NCBI GenBank assembly: GCA_017474515.1
Contig: JAFVHN010000041.1
Coordinates: forward strand, 1 to 64,000
DNA from: Prevotella sp.
GTDB taxonomy: Bacteria > Bacteroidota > Bacteroidia > Bacteroidales > Bacteroidaceae
DNA length: 64,000 nucleotides
Direction: 5' to 3'
Shown: positions 29,170 to 37,061 of the stretch, one piece after another
Layout of the letters: each line of letters opens with the position of its first letter
Position numbering within the stretch: the stretch's first letter is position 1
Position numbers and translations under genes: made by a program
Notes under the pieces: generated by a model
Database searches by the model: none
Seen by the model: only the letters and a program-made list of their open reading frames with translations
What the model was told of the DNA's origin: nothing

Positions 29170-30096
29170 TTAAATCAGCTTTCTGTACTTCAAAAAGAGC
29201 CATGTGAGGGCACTTCCTCCGATGGAGATAATGAGTGCCACGATAAATCCGAGCGGGTTGTTTTCCATCCCGTTGATGAGGTTCATGCCGAACAGCCCGG
29301 CCACCAGCGTGGGAAACATCATGATGATGGTGACCACGGTGAGCGTTCGCATCACATTGTTCATGTTGTTGTTGATGATGCTCTGATAGGTGTCCATGGT
29401 CGATTCCAGGATGTTGGAGTAGATGTTGGTGGTTTCGCGGGCCTGCGACATCTCGATGTTGACGTCCTCGATGAGGTCGGCGTCGAGTTCGTCCACCTGT
29501 AGTTTGAACTTCAGCTTTGCCAGCAGGTTCTCGTTGCCGCGGATGGAGGTAATGAAATATGTGAGCGAGTCCTGCAGCCGGCTCAGCCCGATGAGCGACT
29601 GGTTGTCCACGTTCTGGTCGAGGTTGCGCTTGGCCTTGTCGATGAGCGTATTGATTTGCTTCAGCCGCTTCAGGTACCACACGGCGCTGGAGAGGAAGAG
29701 CCTGAAAATCATGTCAACATAGTCGGTGAATCCCTCGCCGCGCTTCTGCTGAAAGCTCACGAAGTCAATCATCATGTTTGTTTCGTAGTAGCACACGGTG
29801 ATGGTGACGTCGCGCTTGTGGATGATGCCCAGCGGCACGGTGGTGTAGGGTGTGCGCGAACGTATTTCCTTCACGTATGGTATGCGCAGGATGATGAGCA
29901 TCCAGCCGTCGTCGTACTCATAGCGTGCACGCTCGTCGGTGTCGCTGATGTCGCTGAAAAAATAGTCGGGAATGTTGAAGCGCTCCTCCAGCTCCTGCTG
30001 GTCGTCGTCGGTGGGGCACGTCACCTGAATCCAGCAGTTGGGCTCCCATTCCGGGAGCATGTGCAGGCCTTTGTTTGTGTTCCAGTAGGTCTTCAT
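29170..30096 (-). CDS. corA: CorA-family Mg2+/Co2+ transporter
   Basis: 308-aa inner-membrane channel. A cytoplasmic alpha/beta N-domain is followed by a long stalk helix and two C-terminal transmembrane segments. The signature GMN lies at the end of the first (VAGLFGMNLINGMENNP). Length matches CorA (~315 aa). The long 5' leader has alternative hairpins (30101-30180), which suggests control after transcription starts. Confidence 0.94.
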   Translation of the reverse strand: MKTYWNTNKGLHMLPEWEPNCWIQVTCPTDDDQQELEERFNIPDYFFSDISDTDERARYEYDDGWMLIILRIPYVKEIRSRTPYTTVPLGIIHKRDVTITVCYYETNMMIDFVSFQQKRGEGFTDYVDMIFRLFLSSAVWYLKRLKQINTLIDKAKRNLDQNVDNQSLIGLSRLQDSLTYFITSIRGNENLLAKLKFKLQVDELDADLIEDVNIEMSQARETTNIYSNILESTMDTYQSIINNNMNNVMRTLTVVTIIMMFPTLVAGLFGMNLINGMENNPLGFIVALIISIGGSALTWLFLKYRKLI

Positions 30097-30100
30097 TGTT

Positions 30101-30180
30101 GCTAATCCTCCGAAGAATTAAAAAAGATGAATAATAAAAGACATCTCCGCGAGGATTAGCCCGCTCCGGGCTTTTCATCC
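30101..30180 (-). promoter_or_regulatory. Structured corA leader with two exclusive hairpins
   Basis: Read on the minus strand: GGAT-GAAA-AGCCCG-GAG-CGGGCT-AATCC (30180-30153) folds as one hairpin. The same GCTAATCCTC (30160-30151) is perfectly complementary to GAGGATTAGC (30110-30101), which carries the GGAGGA ribosome-binding-like sequence and ends 4 bases before the corA ATG. The folds compete, so ribosome access could be switched. Not a recognised M-box. Ligand unknown. Confidence 0.5.
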
Positions 30181-30250
30181 TCACGCTTTCACTTGATAAG
30201 TTTCCGCCGGATAATCGTCCATTTTGAATGCTTTTTTGGTTTTACGGGTG

Positions 30251-30258
30251 CAAATGTA
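30251..30258 (-). promoter_or_regulatory. -7 box TACATTTG of corA
   Basis: Minus-strand box with a TTG 19 bases upstream (30278-30280). It implies a leader of about 150 nt that contains both hairpins. Confidence 0.6.
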
Positions 30259-30389
30259 CATAAAAATTTTTTAATTACAAGCCGCCGCGTCAAGTTTTTT
30301 CGATTTTTCTTTCCACATTTCCTTTTCTTCATTACTATCTGGCCTGTCGTTTCCTCTTTATGTACGATGTTGAAAAAAAAGGCGAATAG

Positions 30390-30421
30390 TTTGTCTATGT
30401 CACAGACTTTCGCTACCTTTG
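30390..30421 (+). promoter_or_regulatory. Promoter and possible operator of the toxin-antitoxin pair
   Basis: -33 TTTG (30390-30393), 20 bases, -7 TACCTTTG (30414-30421), then 26 bases to the antitoxin ATG. GCTAC-CTTT-GTAGC is a palindrome over the -7 box, a natural place for antitoxin autorepression. Confidence 0.7.
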
Positions 30422-30447
30422 TAGCACATTTCGCAATACATTTTATT

Positions 30448-30702
30448 ATGGCAACTACAATCAAACGCAAGGCAGCCTCTTTCCGCCTGCCCGACTATCT
30501 TTTAGAAGGGCTAAAGAATGAAGCCCGAAAGCAACACCGCAGCGTAAACAACCTGGTGGAGTTCTTTTTGGTGAATTCCCTGTTCCCAGAGCCTAATGCT
30601 GAGACATTGGAGGCAATGGAAGAATGCAAGTCGGGTGCAGAGCTCGATGAGCTGACGGATGACGACATCAACAATCTTGAAGAGTACATCCAGCATTTAT
30701 GA
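30448..30702 (+). CDS. Ribbon-helix-helix type antitoxin of a YafQ-like module
   Basis: 84-aa protein. Residues ~8-45 (KAASFRLPDYLLEGLKNEA...) look like a ribbon-helix-helix DNA-binding domain; the acidic tail (ELDELTDDDINNLEEY) is the usual toxin-binding part. It overlaps the next gene by ATGA (30699-30702), the translational coupling typical of these pairs. I start at ATG 30448 because it lies 26 bases after a strong promoter; the longer open frame crosses that promoter. Confidence 0.82.
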   Translation: MATTIKRKAASFRLPDYLLEGLKNEARKQHRSVNNLVEFFLVNSLFPEPNAETLEAMEECKSGAELDELTDDDINNLEEYIQHL

Positions 30703-30971
30703 CTGTTCGCTTAAGTACCAAGTTCAAGAAGGACTTGAAACGCTACGAGAACCGCCCCGCCAAGATTGCAGCCTTGAAGGATGTGCTTAAGCATTTGAAG
30801 GACAGCGGCACGGTGCCTTTAAAGTACAAGCCCCACATGCTTTCAGGCAATTATAAGGGTTTCATGGAATGCCACATAGAGGACAATTTCCTCTTGATAT
30901 GGATTGACGAGGCAAAGAACACCATCAAGCTGGTACGCCTGGGCACTCATCAGGAACTTTTCGGAAAGTAA
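30699..30971 (+). CDS. YafQ-type mRNA interferase toxin
   Basis: 90-aa RelE/ParE-superfamily ribosome-dependent ribonuclease. Family features: TKFKKDLKR at the N-terminus, L..H.LSGNYKGFMECHIEDNFLLIW in the core, and the C-terminal LVRLGTHQELF with the catalytic His. Length is that of E. coli YafQ (~92 aa). Coupled to the upstream antitoxin gene by a 4-base overlap. The pair is more AT-rich than its neighbours. Confidence 0.9.
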   Translation: MTVRLSTKFKKDLKRYENRPAKIAALKDVLKHLKDSGTVPLKYKPHMLSGNYKGFMECHIEDNFLLIWIDEAKNTIKLVRLGTHQELFGK

Positions 30972-30997
30972 ATCCCCCTCTTTATTATTATTTCAAT

Positions 30998-31038
30998 AAA
31001 AAAATCTGCCACCTGTTCTTTTGTAGAAAGGTGGCAGA
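30998..31038 (-). terminator. Terminator of the 31076-32272 gene
   Basis: 10-bp stem TCTGCCACCT/AGGTGGCAGA followed on the minus strand by seven T. Confidence 0.88.
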
Positions 31039-31075
31039 CGTTGTTTATGGATGGGCTGCGAAGAGCCGTTGAGGC

Positions 31076-32272
31076 CTATCGTGCCGTTTGCTTCACATGG
31101 CCGTTGATGTAGATGCCCTTGTCGGGCTTCTCGGTCAGCTTGCGGCCTTGCAGGTCATAGAGCGTGCCGTCGGCGTTGTCGTCGTCGGGCCGCGTGATGG
31201 CCGTGGGAATGCCGGGCACAAAGGTAACGGTCAGCTGCACGTTGTAGCCGTTGCGCTGGGCCACGTCGTGCAGGGCGATGTAATAGGTGCCGCGAACGGG
31301 AGCGCGGAAGCCGCCGGTGACGGTGCCGTCTTCCGTGGCATACACCTCCTCGCCGGTGGGCGAGAACACATTGAGCATGCAGGCGCGGTTGGTGGTCAGC
31401 CTCAGGCTGTCGCCTTGATCGGCAAAGACCTGGAACCAGTGGATGTTGTTCTCCGTAGGCTCGCTCACGCTCAGCGGCTCGCCGGGCACGATGGGCTGCA
31501 AGCTCAGCTGTCCGGGCAGGTTGCCGAGGATTTGCCCGCCCACGCGGTAGTCGATGAAGTCTTTCGAGGCCTGTGCCACCTGGAAGTCTTTGTCGAAGAA
31601 GCGCACGTTCAGCCGGTGCTTTGCCCAGGCGTACATCTTGCCGTTGGCCACTACGAAGGCGAAGTTTCGCGAGATGAACGTTGTTTCGCCGATGTCGAAG
31701 TCCTCGTCAAGGATGAAGGGGTTGTCGTCGGACTGCACATCCACCGTTTCGTGGAGGAATTCTCCGTCGTCAATCCAGTATTCGTAGCGCGTGATGTGGT
31801 TGCCCTCTGTCAGTTTCCAGAAGTAGGCGTTGCGCACGTCGGTTACGCCGCCGTTCTTGGTGATGAGCACCATGTTGAGGCTGTGGAAGCCAATGGGCAC
31901 GTCGTCAAGATTGATGTCGAGTGCGACGGTGCCGTTGGTGCTGCTGACCGTTCCTGTCTGCACCACCTTCGTGTCCACCGATGCCACATAGGTGACATCC
32001 TGCAGGTCGGCCAGTGCCGGTGCTTTCACGAAGAAGATTGTGCGGGGTGCGCTCCAGTTGCTCTCTCCCGCCGGGCTGGCCATCACATGGAGCGTGTGGA
32101 AGCCCTCGCGCAGTTCCGAGGCGTCCACGTTCCAGTTCCAAGCACCGGTGGCGTTGGTGGTTACGGAGCGTATGTCTCCGTTGTCAAACCAATAGTATAG
32201 GTGAGTTTGTGCCCGTGCCGCCGTCATGGCCATAAGGAGCAGCAGGCAAAACGTTGTTCGTCGGAAAAACAT
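31076..32272 (-). CDS. Secreted protein with C-terminal sorting-type tail, function unknown
   Basis: 398-aa exported protein; signal peptide residues 1-21 (ending ARAQ). The body is beta-rich, with two similar segments: YYWFDNGDIRSV (residues 26-37) and YEYWIDDGEFLHE (~155), each followed by FHTL/FHSL repeats, which suggests an internal duplication. The last ~30 residues (GTLYDLQGRKL...KGIYINGHVK) match the C-terminal pattern seen on many secreted Prevotella proteins. No enzyme motif is recognised. It is 61 bases from the next secreted gene, likely one transcript. Confidence 0.7.
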   Translation of the reverse strand: MFFRRTTFCLLLLMAMTAARAQTHLYYWFDNGDIRSVTTNATGAWNWNVDASELREGFHTLHVMASPAGESNWSAPRTIFFVKAPALADLQDVTYVASVDTKVVQTGTVSSTNGTVALDINLDDVPIGFHSLNMVLITKNGGVTDVRNAYFWKLTEGNHITRYEYWIDDGEFLHETVDVQSDDNPFILDEDFDIGETTFISRNFAFVVANGKMYAWAKHRLNVRFFDKDFQVAQASKDFIDYRVGGQILGNLPGQLSLQPIVPGEPLSVSEPTENNIHWFQVFADQGDSLRLTTNRACMLNVFSPTGEEVYATEDGTVTGGFRAPVRGTYYIALHDVAQRNGYNVQLTVTFVPGIPTAITRPDDDNADGTLYDLQGRKLTEKPDKGIYINGHVKQTAR

Positions 32273-32333
32273 AGGCTACAGCTATTTATTTTTCACTTTT
32301 CATTTTTTCACTTTTCACTTATCCCTTTTCCCT

Positions 32334-33389
32334 TTATTGCGGCATTTCCACCTCAATATTGACGTGCAGGATGCCGTTGCTGGTGGATTCGGGAGCCGAG
32401 AAGCGCGTGATTTGCGGTGCTGAGGTGAGGGGGCTGAAGGGCGCCGCCGTTCCGCCGTAGATGCTCATCTGCGAGCCGTCGCCACAGGTCATGTTGCTCT
32501 TTGCCCAGTCTGTCAGCTCGTAATAATCGTAGGTGTCTTTCCAGTCTGTGCCGTCGAAGTACTTGAAGATGGCGGTGATGTCCCTGTTCACCACGGTGTT
32601 GGTGGTGCTCTCCTGGTTTGAGAAAAAGTTCGGGGTTGTGCTGTAGCAGTGGTCACAAACGAACGCTTTGGGCGGGAACCGACTGTCTGGGTAGTTAGGA
32701 TTCTGAATGAAGAAGCTGTTGCGTGCCAATCCTTTATTGACAGCATTTCCAGTGGCACCGTTGCTGCCGTTATAGATTACGCAGTTTTCCACATGGACGG
32801 TGGAGCCGGCGGATGCGCACCACATGTCTTTCAGCACGCAGTTGTAGAACGCCACGGTGCTGGAGGCTGGCAAATAAGTTTGCCCGAGCATGTAGCAGTC
32901 CACGAAGCTGACGTTTTCCCACCGGTATAGATTAGTGCCCACTTTGAAGAATTTTCCGAAAACGCATTTGGTGAACTGCGCGTTCTTCAGTCCGGTGTCG
33001 TTGGCGAAATTCACCTCGTCGCGTGTACAGATGCCTTCCATGGTTATTTTGCTATCGGGGAAGTTGGCCATCAAGTCCCATGATGTGCCGAAGGTGATGG
33101 TGCCGTTGAGGATGGTGGGCTGTACGTTCTTCTCCGGCACCGAGCACATTCCGGCGCCGCGGATGGTGATGAGCTTCGACAGTGTGAAGGCACTGTTGAA
33201 CTGCCCGGGTGAGAGCACAATGGTGTAGCCGTGGTCGGCATCGTTGTAGGCTTCCACCAGCGCGTTGGCACCATAGTAGGTGTTTACGTAGTTGCCGTTG
33301 TAGTCAATCAGTGTTGCCACAAGGGTTGTCTGGGCCATGGCCGTATGGGCGATGGCCGTCAATAGCAGTGAAATGATGAATTTTTTCAT
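32334..33389 (-). CDS. Secreted beta-helix-like protein, function unknown
   Basis: 351-aa exported protein; signal peptide residues 1-19 (ending AMAQ). Repeating short strands (ITIRGAGM, PTILNGTITFG, KITMEGICT, VSFVDCYML, VAFYNCVLK, VHVENCVIYN) indicate a right-handed parallel beta-helix like those of polysaccharide lyases or adhesins. No catalytic residues recognised. It is preceded by a -7 box and is probably co-transcribed with the 31076-32272 gene. Confidence 0.68.
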   Translation of the reverse strand: MKKFIISLLLTAIAHTAMAQTTLVATLIDYNGNYVNTYYGANALVEAYNDADHGYTIVLSPGQFNSAFTLSKLITIRGAGMCSVPEKNVQPTILNGTITFGTSWDLMANFPDSKITMEGICTRDEVNFANDTGLKNAQFTKCVFGKFFKVGTNLYRWENVSFVDCYMLGQTYLPASSTVAFYNCVLKDMWCASAGSTVHVENCVIYNGSNGATGNAVNKGLARNSFFIQNPNYPDSRFPPKAFVCDHCYSTTPNFFSNQESTTNTVVNRDITAIFKYFDGTDWKDTYDYYELTDWAKSNMTCGDGSQMSIYGGTAAPFSPLTSAPQITRFSAPESTSNGILHVNIEVEMPQ

Positions 33390-33429
33390 GATAGGTCAGT
33401 TTGAATGTTTGAATATTTAGCGTTGGGTG

Positions 33430-33437
33430 CAAAGATA
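33430..33437 (-). promoter_or_regulatory. -7 box TATCTTTG of the beta-helix gene
   Basis: Minus-strand match 41 bases before the start. Confidence 0.55.
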
Positions 33438-33551
33438 TGAAAAAAAACAGGTTTTTGCAAGTTTTTTTCGTTTTTTTTTCCAGGGGCTTTCAGGGTTGAT
33501 GGGCTTTCAGGTTTCCCTTCCAGCCCATCAATCCTGTCAGTTCCTGCTATT

Positions 33552-35000
33552 TCAGACCTCCTTCAGCGTCTTGGTGAGCAGCTGCCAGAAAGGCTCCACG
33601 GTGCTGATGAGCGCGCGCTCCGTGGTGGTGTGCGGCGAGCGCATGGTTGGTCCGAGGCTCACCACGTCGAGGTGGGGATATTTGCCAAGGATGACCGAGC
33701 ACTCCAGTCCGGCGTGGTCCACCTGAATGATGCCTTCCTTTGCAAAGAGTTCCTTGTATTCCTTGAGCAGCAGGTGGAGTATGGGCGACTGGGGGTTGGG
33801 GTCCCATCCGCCGTAGCTTCCGGCCGTTTCCACCTTCATGCCTGCCATGTTGAAGCAGCTCTGGAGCATGTTCACAATATAGTCCTTCATGTCCTCGCGG
33901 CTGGAGCGAGCCAGTATCTTCAGTGCGGCCTTTCCGTCGGCGATGTCGATGATGGCGAGGTTCGACGATGTCTCCACCACGTCGGGGTAGCTCGGTATCA
34001 TGCGCACCACGCCGTCGTGGCAGGCGTAGATGGCATCCACCAGGTTGTCCTGAATCTCCACGGGCACCTGCATCGTGGGCGTTTCCACGTCCTCCACCAG
34101 CAGTTCAATGCCGCTCTCGATGTTCTTGTACTGGTCGGTGAAGTCTTTCAGCCATTCGTCGGCCAGTTCCCTCAGAGCGGGCACGTTGTCCTTTGGCAGT
34201 GTGAGCACGGTCTCGGCCTTGAAGGGGATGGCGTTGCGCATGTTTCCGCCGTGCCATGAGGTGAGCCTTGCGTCGCAACTTTCAATGGCCTCCCTCACGA
34301 AGCGTACCATCATCTTGTTGGCGTTGCCCCTGCCCTCGTGTATTTCCAGTCCGCTGTGTCCTCCGCGCAAGCCTTTCAGCGTCACCTTCACGGCCGCGTC
34401 GTCCGAGTCGGTTTCCACCTCTTTATATTCCAAGGTTGCGGTGACGTCGATGCCTCCTGCCGAGCCGATGACGAATTTTCCCCATGTCTCGCTGTCGAGG
34501 TTGAGCAGTATGTCGCCGTGCAGCTCGCCTTCGGGCAGGTCGTTGGCGCCATACATTCCCGTTTCCTCGTCGGCGGTGATGAGTGCTTCCACGGGTCCGT
34601 GGCAGAGCGTCTTGTCTTCCATGACGGCCATGATGGCGGCCACGCCCAGTCCGTTGTCGGCGCCCAGCGTGGTGCCTTTTGCCTTCACCCATTCGCCGTC
34701 AATCCACGGCTCTATGGGGTCGGTCTCGAAGTTGTGGGTCGATTCGGGCGTCTTCTGCGGCACCATGTCCATGTGTGCCTGAAGAATGACGCCTTTCTTC
34801 TGCTCCATGCCCGGAGAGGCGGGTTTGCGCATGACGATGTTTCCGGCGGGGTCCTTAAAGGCTTCCACGCCTGCCTGCTTGGCGAAGTCGAGCAGGAACT
34901 GTTGTATTTTCTCTAAGTGTCCGCTGGGGCGGGGCACCTGTGTCAGTGAATAGAAGTTGCGCCAGATACATGCTGGCTTCAGGTTCTTGATTTCGCTCAT
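33552..35000 (-). CDS. pepD: Aminoacyl-histidine dipeptidase (M20 family PepD)
   Basis: 482-aa cytosolic metallopeptidase that hydrolyses Xaa-His dipeptides such as carnosine. Metal and catalytic motifs: LQAHMDMVP (His78, Asp80), GADNGLGVAA, TADEETGMYGA (catalytic Glu), LNLDSE. A lid domain with RGGHSGLEIHEGRGNA and the C-terminal HAGLECS...GPTMRSPHTT are intact. Length agrees with E. coli PepD (485 aa). Confidence 0.93.
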   Translation of the reverse strand: MSEIKNLKPACIWRNFYSLTQVPRPSGHLEKIQQFLLDFAKQAGVEAFKDPAGNIVMRKPASPGMEQKKGVILQAHMDMVPQKTPESTHNFETDPIEPWIDGEWVKAKGTTLGADNGLGVAAIMAVMEDKTLCHGPVEALITADEETGMYGANDLPEGELHGDILLNLDSETWGKFVIGSAGGIDVTATLEYKEVETDSDDAAVKVTLKGLRGGHSGLEIHEGRGNANKMMVRFVREAIESCDARLTSWHGGNMRNAIPFKAETVLTLPKDNVPALRELADEWLKDFTDQYKNIESGIELLVEDVETPTMQVPVEIQDNLVDAIYACHDGVVRMIPSYPDVVETSSNLAIIDIADGKAALKILARSSREDMKDYIVNMLQSCFNMAGMKVETAGSYGGWDPNPQSPILHLLLKEYKELFAKEGIIQVDHAGLECSVILGKYPHLDVVSLGPTMRSPHTTTERALISTVEPFWQLLTKTLKEV

Positions 35001-35032
35001 TGTTGTGGTTGTTTAATTGTTGAAAGTATTTA

Positions 35033-35262
35033 TTTGAAACTAAATGGCGGTTGTTTTTTTGAAACAAATTGGTGTTTTTTTTTGAAACAAATTGGCACGA
35101 ATTATAACAAATTACAACTAATTATTTTTGAAACTAATTGGCTCGAATTATTGCAAATTGCAACTAATGTCTTTTTGAAACAAATTGGCACGAATTATAG
35201 CAAATTACAACTAATGTTTTTGAAACAAATTGGCTCGAATTATAGCAAATTGCAACTAATTA
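35033..35262. repeat. Tandem array of ~46-bp TTTGAAACAAATTGG units
   Basis: TTTGAAAC starts at 35033, 35058, 35081, 35127, 35174 and 35219: two half-length units, then four of 45-47 bp. Full units alternate between GGCACGAATTAT...AAATTACAAC and GGCTCGAATTAT...AAATTGCAAC. A last broken unit (~35291-35316) forms the 3' end of the following minus-strand gene. Confidence 0.88.
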
Positions 35263-35295
35263 TATCTGATATTGATGGTACTGGTTTAAGGCAAA

Positions 35296-36321
35296 TTACA
35301 ACTCGTTTTTTTGAAGATGGACAGGGGTGTTTCCTTGCGATTTTCGTTTGGTCAGCGTGAGCATGAGCCATCCCCATACGCCGAGGAGGACCACCAGGAG
35401 CGTCTGCAACGTGTGGACGGTGAGCACGAAGCAGAGGGCGTGCTCATCCTGCACGCCGTAGAGGATGAGCATGGTCTTCACCGCGAAATGCCACGGGCCG
35501 GCACCGTTGGGCGTCGGCACGATGACGGCGATGCTTCCGACGATGAACGTCACCAGTGCGCATGAAAGGCCCAGGTTTTCGGTGAAGGGGAAGCAGAAGA
35601 ACGTCAGGTAATAGTGCAGGAAATAGCTCAGCCAGATGCCGAGGGTGAAGACCGCGAAGAGCGGCTTGTTGCTCACCGCGCGCAGGGAGATAATGCCCTG
35701 CCAGATGCCGCCCAGGGTGGCCTTCACCTTCTGGTAGATGGCCAGGCGGCGCATGAGCAATGCCGCCATGAGGAGCACGGCCAGCGCGCAGAGCGCCGTC
35801 ACCCAGTATCCGGTGCTTGAGAACCGCCCTAAAAGGCTGTCGAGCGTGGTGCCGGTCTTTTCAAAGAAGGTGCCGAACATGCTCATCTGCCAGAGCAGGG
35901 TGAGCGCCGCCACGCCTAAGACCACCAGCGAATCTACGGCGCGCTCGGTGACCACGGTGCCCAGCGATTTCGAGAACGACGTGCCATCGTGGCGCGTGAG
36001 CACGCCGCAACGCGTGAACTCGCCGATGCGCGGCACCACGAGGCTGGCAGCGTAAGACACAAAAATGGCGTTGATGCAGGTGGAGGTGCGCGGGTGCTCG
36101 CCCAGCGGCGCCAGCGTCTGACGCCAGCGCCAGCCGCGGAACAGCTGTGCCGTCACGCCGAAGGGCATCGACAACAGCATCCACGTCCACGACATGTCGT
36201 CCTGCACCGTGCGGAAAAAGGTGGTGAAGTCCATGCCGCGGTACATCCACCACAATATGCCGCCGCCGAGAATGAGCGGCAGCAGCGTCTTGGCAATGGT
36301 GGTGAGGCCTTTTTTTCGCAT
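35296..36321 (-). CDS. Flippase-like membrane protein (lysylphosphatidylglycerol synthase TM family)
   Basis: 341-aa integral membrane protein with about 8 hydrophobic helices. The conserved WRWRQTLAPLG, SYAASLVVPRIGEFTRC and TERAVDSLVV segments mark the LPG_synthase_TM / AglD-like family, which lacks the synthase domain and may flip or handle lipid-linked substrates. The PNGAGPWHFA near residue 270 is another family motif. The last codons read into a decayed unit of the adjacent tandem repeat, so the C-terminus may have been altered. Substrate unknown. Confidence 0.8.
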   Translation of the reverse strand: MRKKGLTTIAKTLLPLILGGGILWWMYRGMDFTTFFRTVQDDMSWTWMLLSMPFGVTAQLFRGWRWRQTLAPLGEHPRTSTCINAIFVSYAASLVVPRIGEFTRCGVLTRHDGTSFSKSLGTVVTERAVDSLVVLGVAALTLLWQMSMFGTFFEKTGTTLDSLLGRFSSTGYWVTALCALAVLLMAALLMRRLAIYQKVKATLGGIWQGIISLRAVSNKPLFAVFTLGIWLSYFLHYYLTFFCFPFTENLGLSCALVTFIVGSIAVIVPTPNGAGPWHFAVKTMLILYGVQDEHALCFVLTVHTLQTLLVVLLGVWGWLMLTLTKRKSQGNTPVHLQKNEL

Positions 36322-36329
36322 AGCAACCG

Positions 36330-36337
36330 CAAAGTTA
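36330..36337 (-). promoter_or_regulatory. -7 box TAACTTTG of the flippase-like gene
   Basis: Only 8 bases before the ATG, so the transcript would be almost leaderless. Confidence 0.5.
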
Positions 36338-36512
36338 CAAACATTTTCGGATTTTCGCGCCCTTTTTAAGACATAATAACACTACAGGCCCCTCTAATCC
36401 GTTCTGCGCGGCCATTCCCTCCCCTCGGGCTCCACGGGAAGGGGGCTCCCGCTGTTCCCCGAAGGGCGGCGCTTCGCTCCCCTCGGGAGGGGGTAGGCGC
36501 CTCCTTTTTTTT

Positions 36513-36755
36513 GGCGCGAAAAGGGGGATATGAAGACGGGGTAAAATTGGTAAAAAATCTTGACAAAATTGGAAGGTTTTCGACGGAAAATGTAAACCGC
36601 TGAAATTCAGCGGTTTACAAAACCCTTGCGTCTTGACGGCAAATCTCGGGGGAAAATTTGCCAATTTGAGAGGAGAGATTTGCCAAATCTCTCACCGGAA
36701 TTTGCCGTCAAACTCTTTTGGGAAAGAAAAGATTTATGAAAAATCTTGACAAAAC
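36513..36755. repeat. Dispersed palindromic element, copy C
   Basis: Core 36542-36755 with an upstream extension shared with copies D and F (GGCGMGAAAAGGGGGATA). It has the perfect small palindrome GTAAACCGCTGAAA/TTTCAGCGGTTTAC (36592-36618) and the large stem with GACGGC/GCCGTC instead of GACCGC/GCGGTC. AAAAATCTTGACAAAA is at both ends. Confidence 0.9.
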
Positions 36756-36840
36756 CAGGGCGCTTCACTAAATGATGGCGCTTCGCTAAATGATAATTGA
36801 TAAATGATAAAGGCGGCGGCAGTTTTTCACCGGGTCTCAG

Positions 36841-36955
36841 TTCTCAGTTCATGCGAATTTGCAATTTGCCGTTTTCTGTAGGGACATACTTCATGTATGT
36901 CCGAAAACACCCGGATGTGATGGGGCGGGCGGACATACATAAAGTATGTCCCTAC
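36841..36955. repeat. Composite repeat: TTTGCAA module and GTAGGGACATAC hairpin
   Basis: 36841-36870 is the CAGTTCATGCGAATTTGC module. 36878-36955 is an inverted repeat GTAGGGACATACTTCATGTA...TATGTCCCTAC around a ~25-base centre. The same series, inverted, is at 49985-50100. Bases 36756-36840 are AT-rich tandem ATGATAA-like units. No gene lies in 36338-37061. Confidence 0.88.
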
Positions 36956-36990
36956 GCGCGTATGATATTACTTACTGAACAATCCCACAA

Positions 36991-37030
36991 AATAAACCGG
37001 GGAGCCTAACGCGCGTCAAGCTCCCCGGTT
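36991..37030 (-). terminator. Terminator of the arginine/proline cluster
   Basis: Perfect 11-bp stem AACCGGGGAGC/GCTCCCCGGTT, followed on the minus strand by TATTTTG. The T tract is weak. Confidence 0.7.
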
Positions 37031-37061
37031 CAAGAATGCCGTGCTTTTTAGGAAAAAGATG

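Noticed and set aside
30101-30258. M-box magnesium riboswitch before corA
   Set aside because: The conserved M-box core sequence is not visible; only the two competing hairpins are supported.
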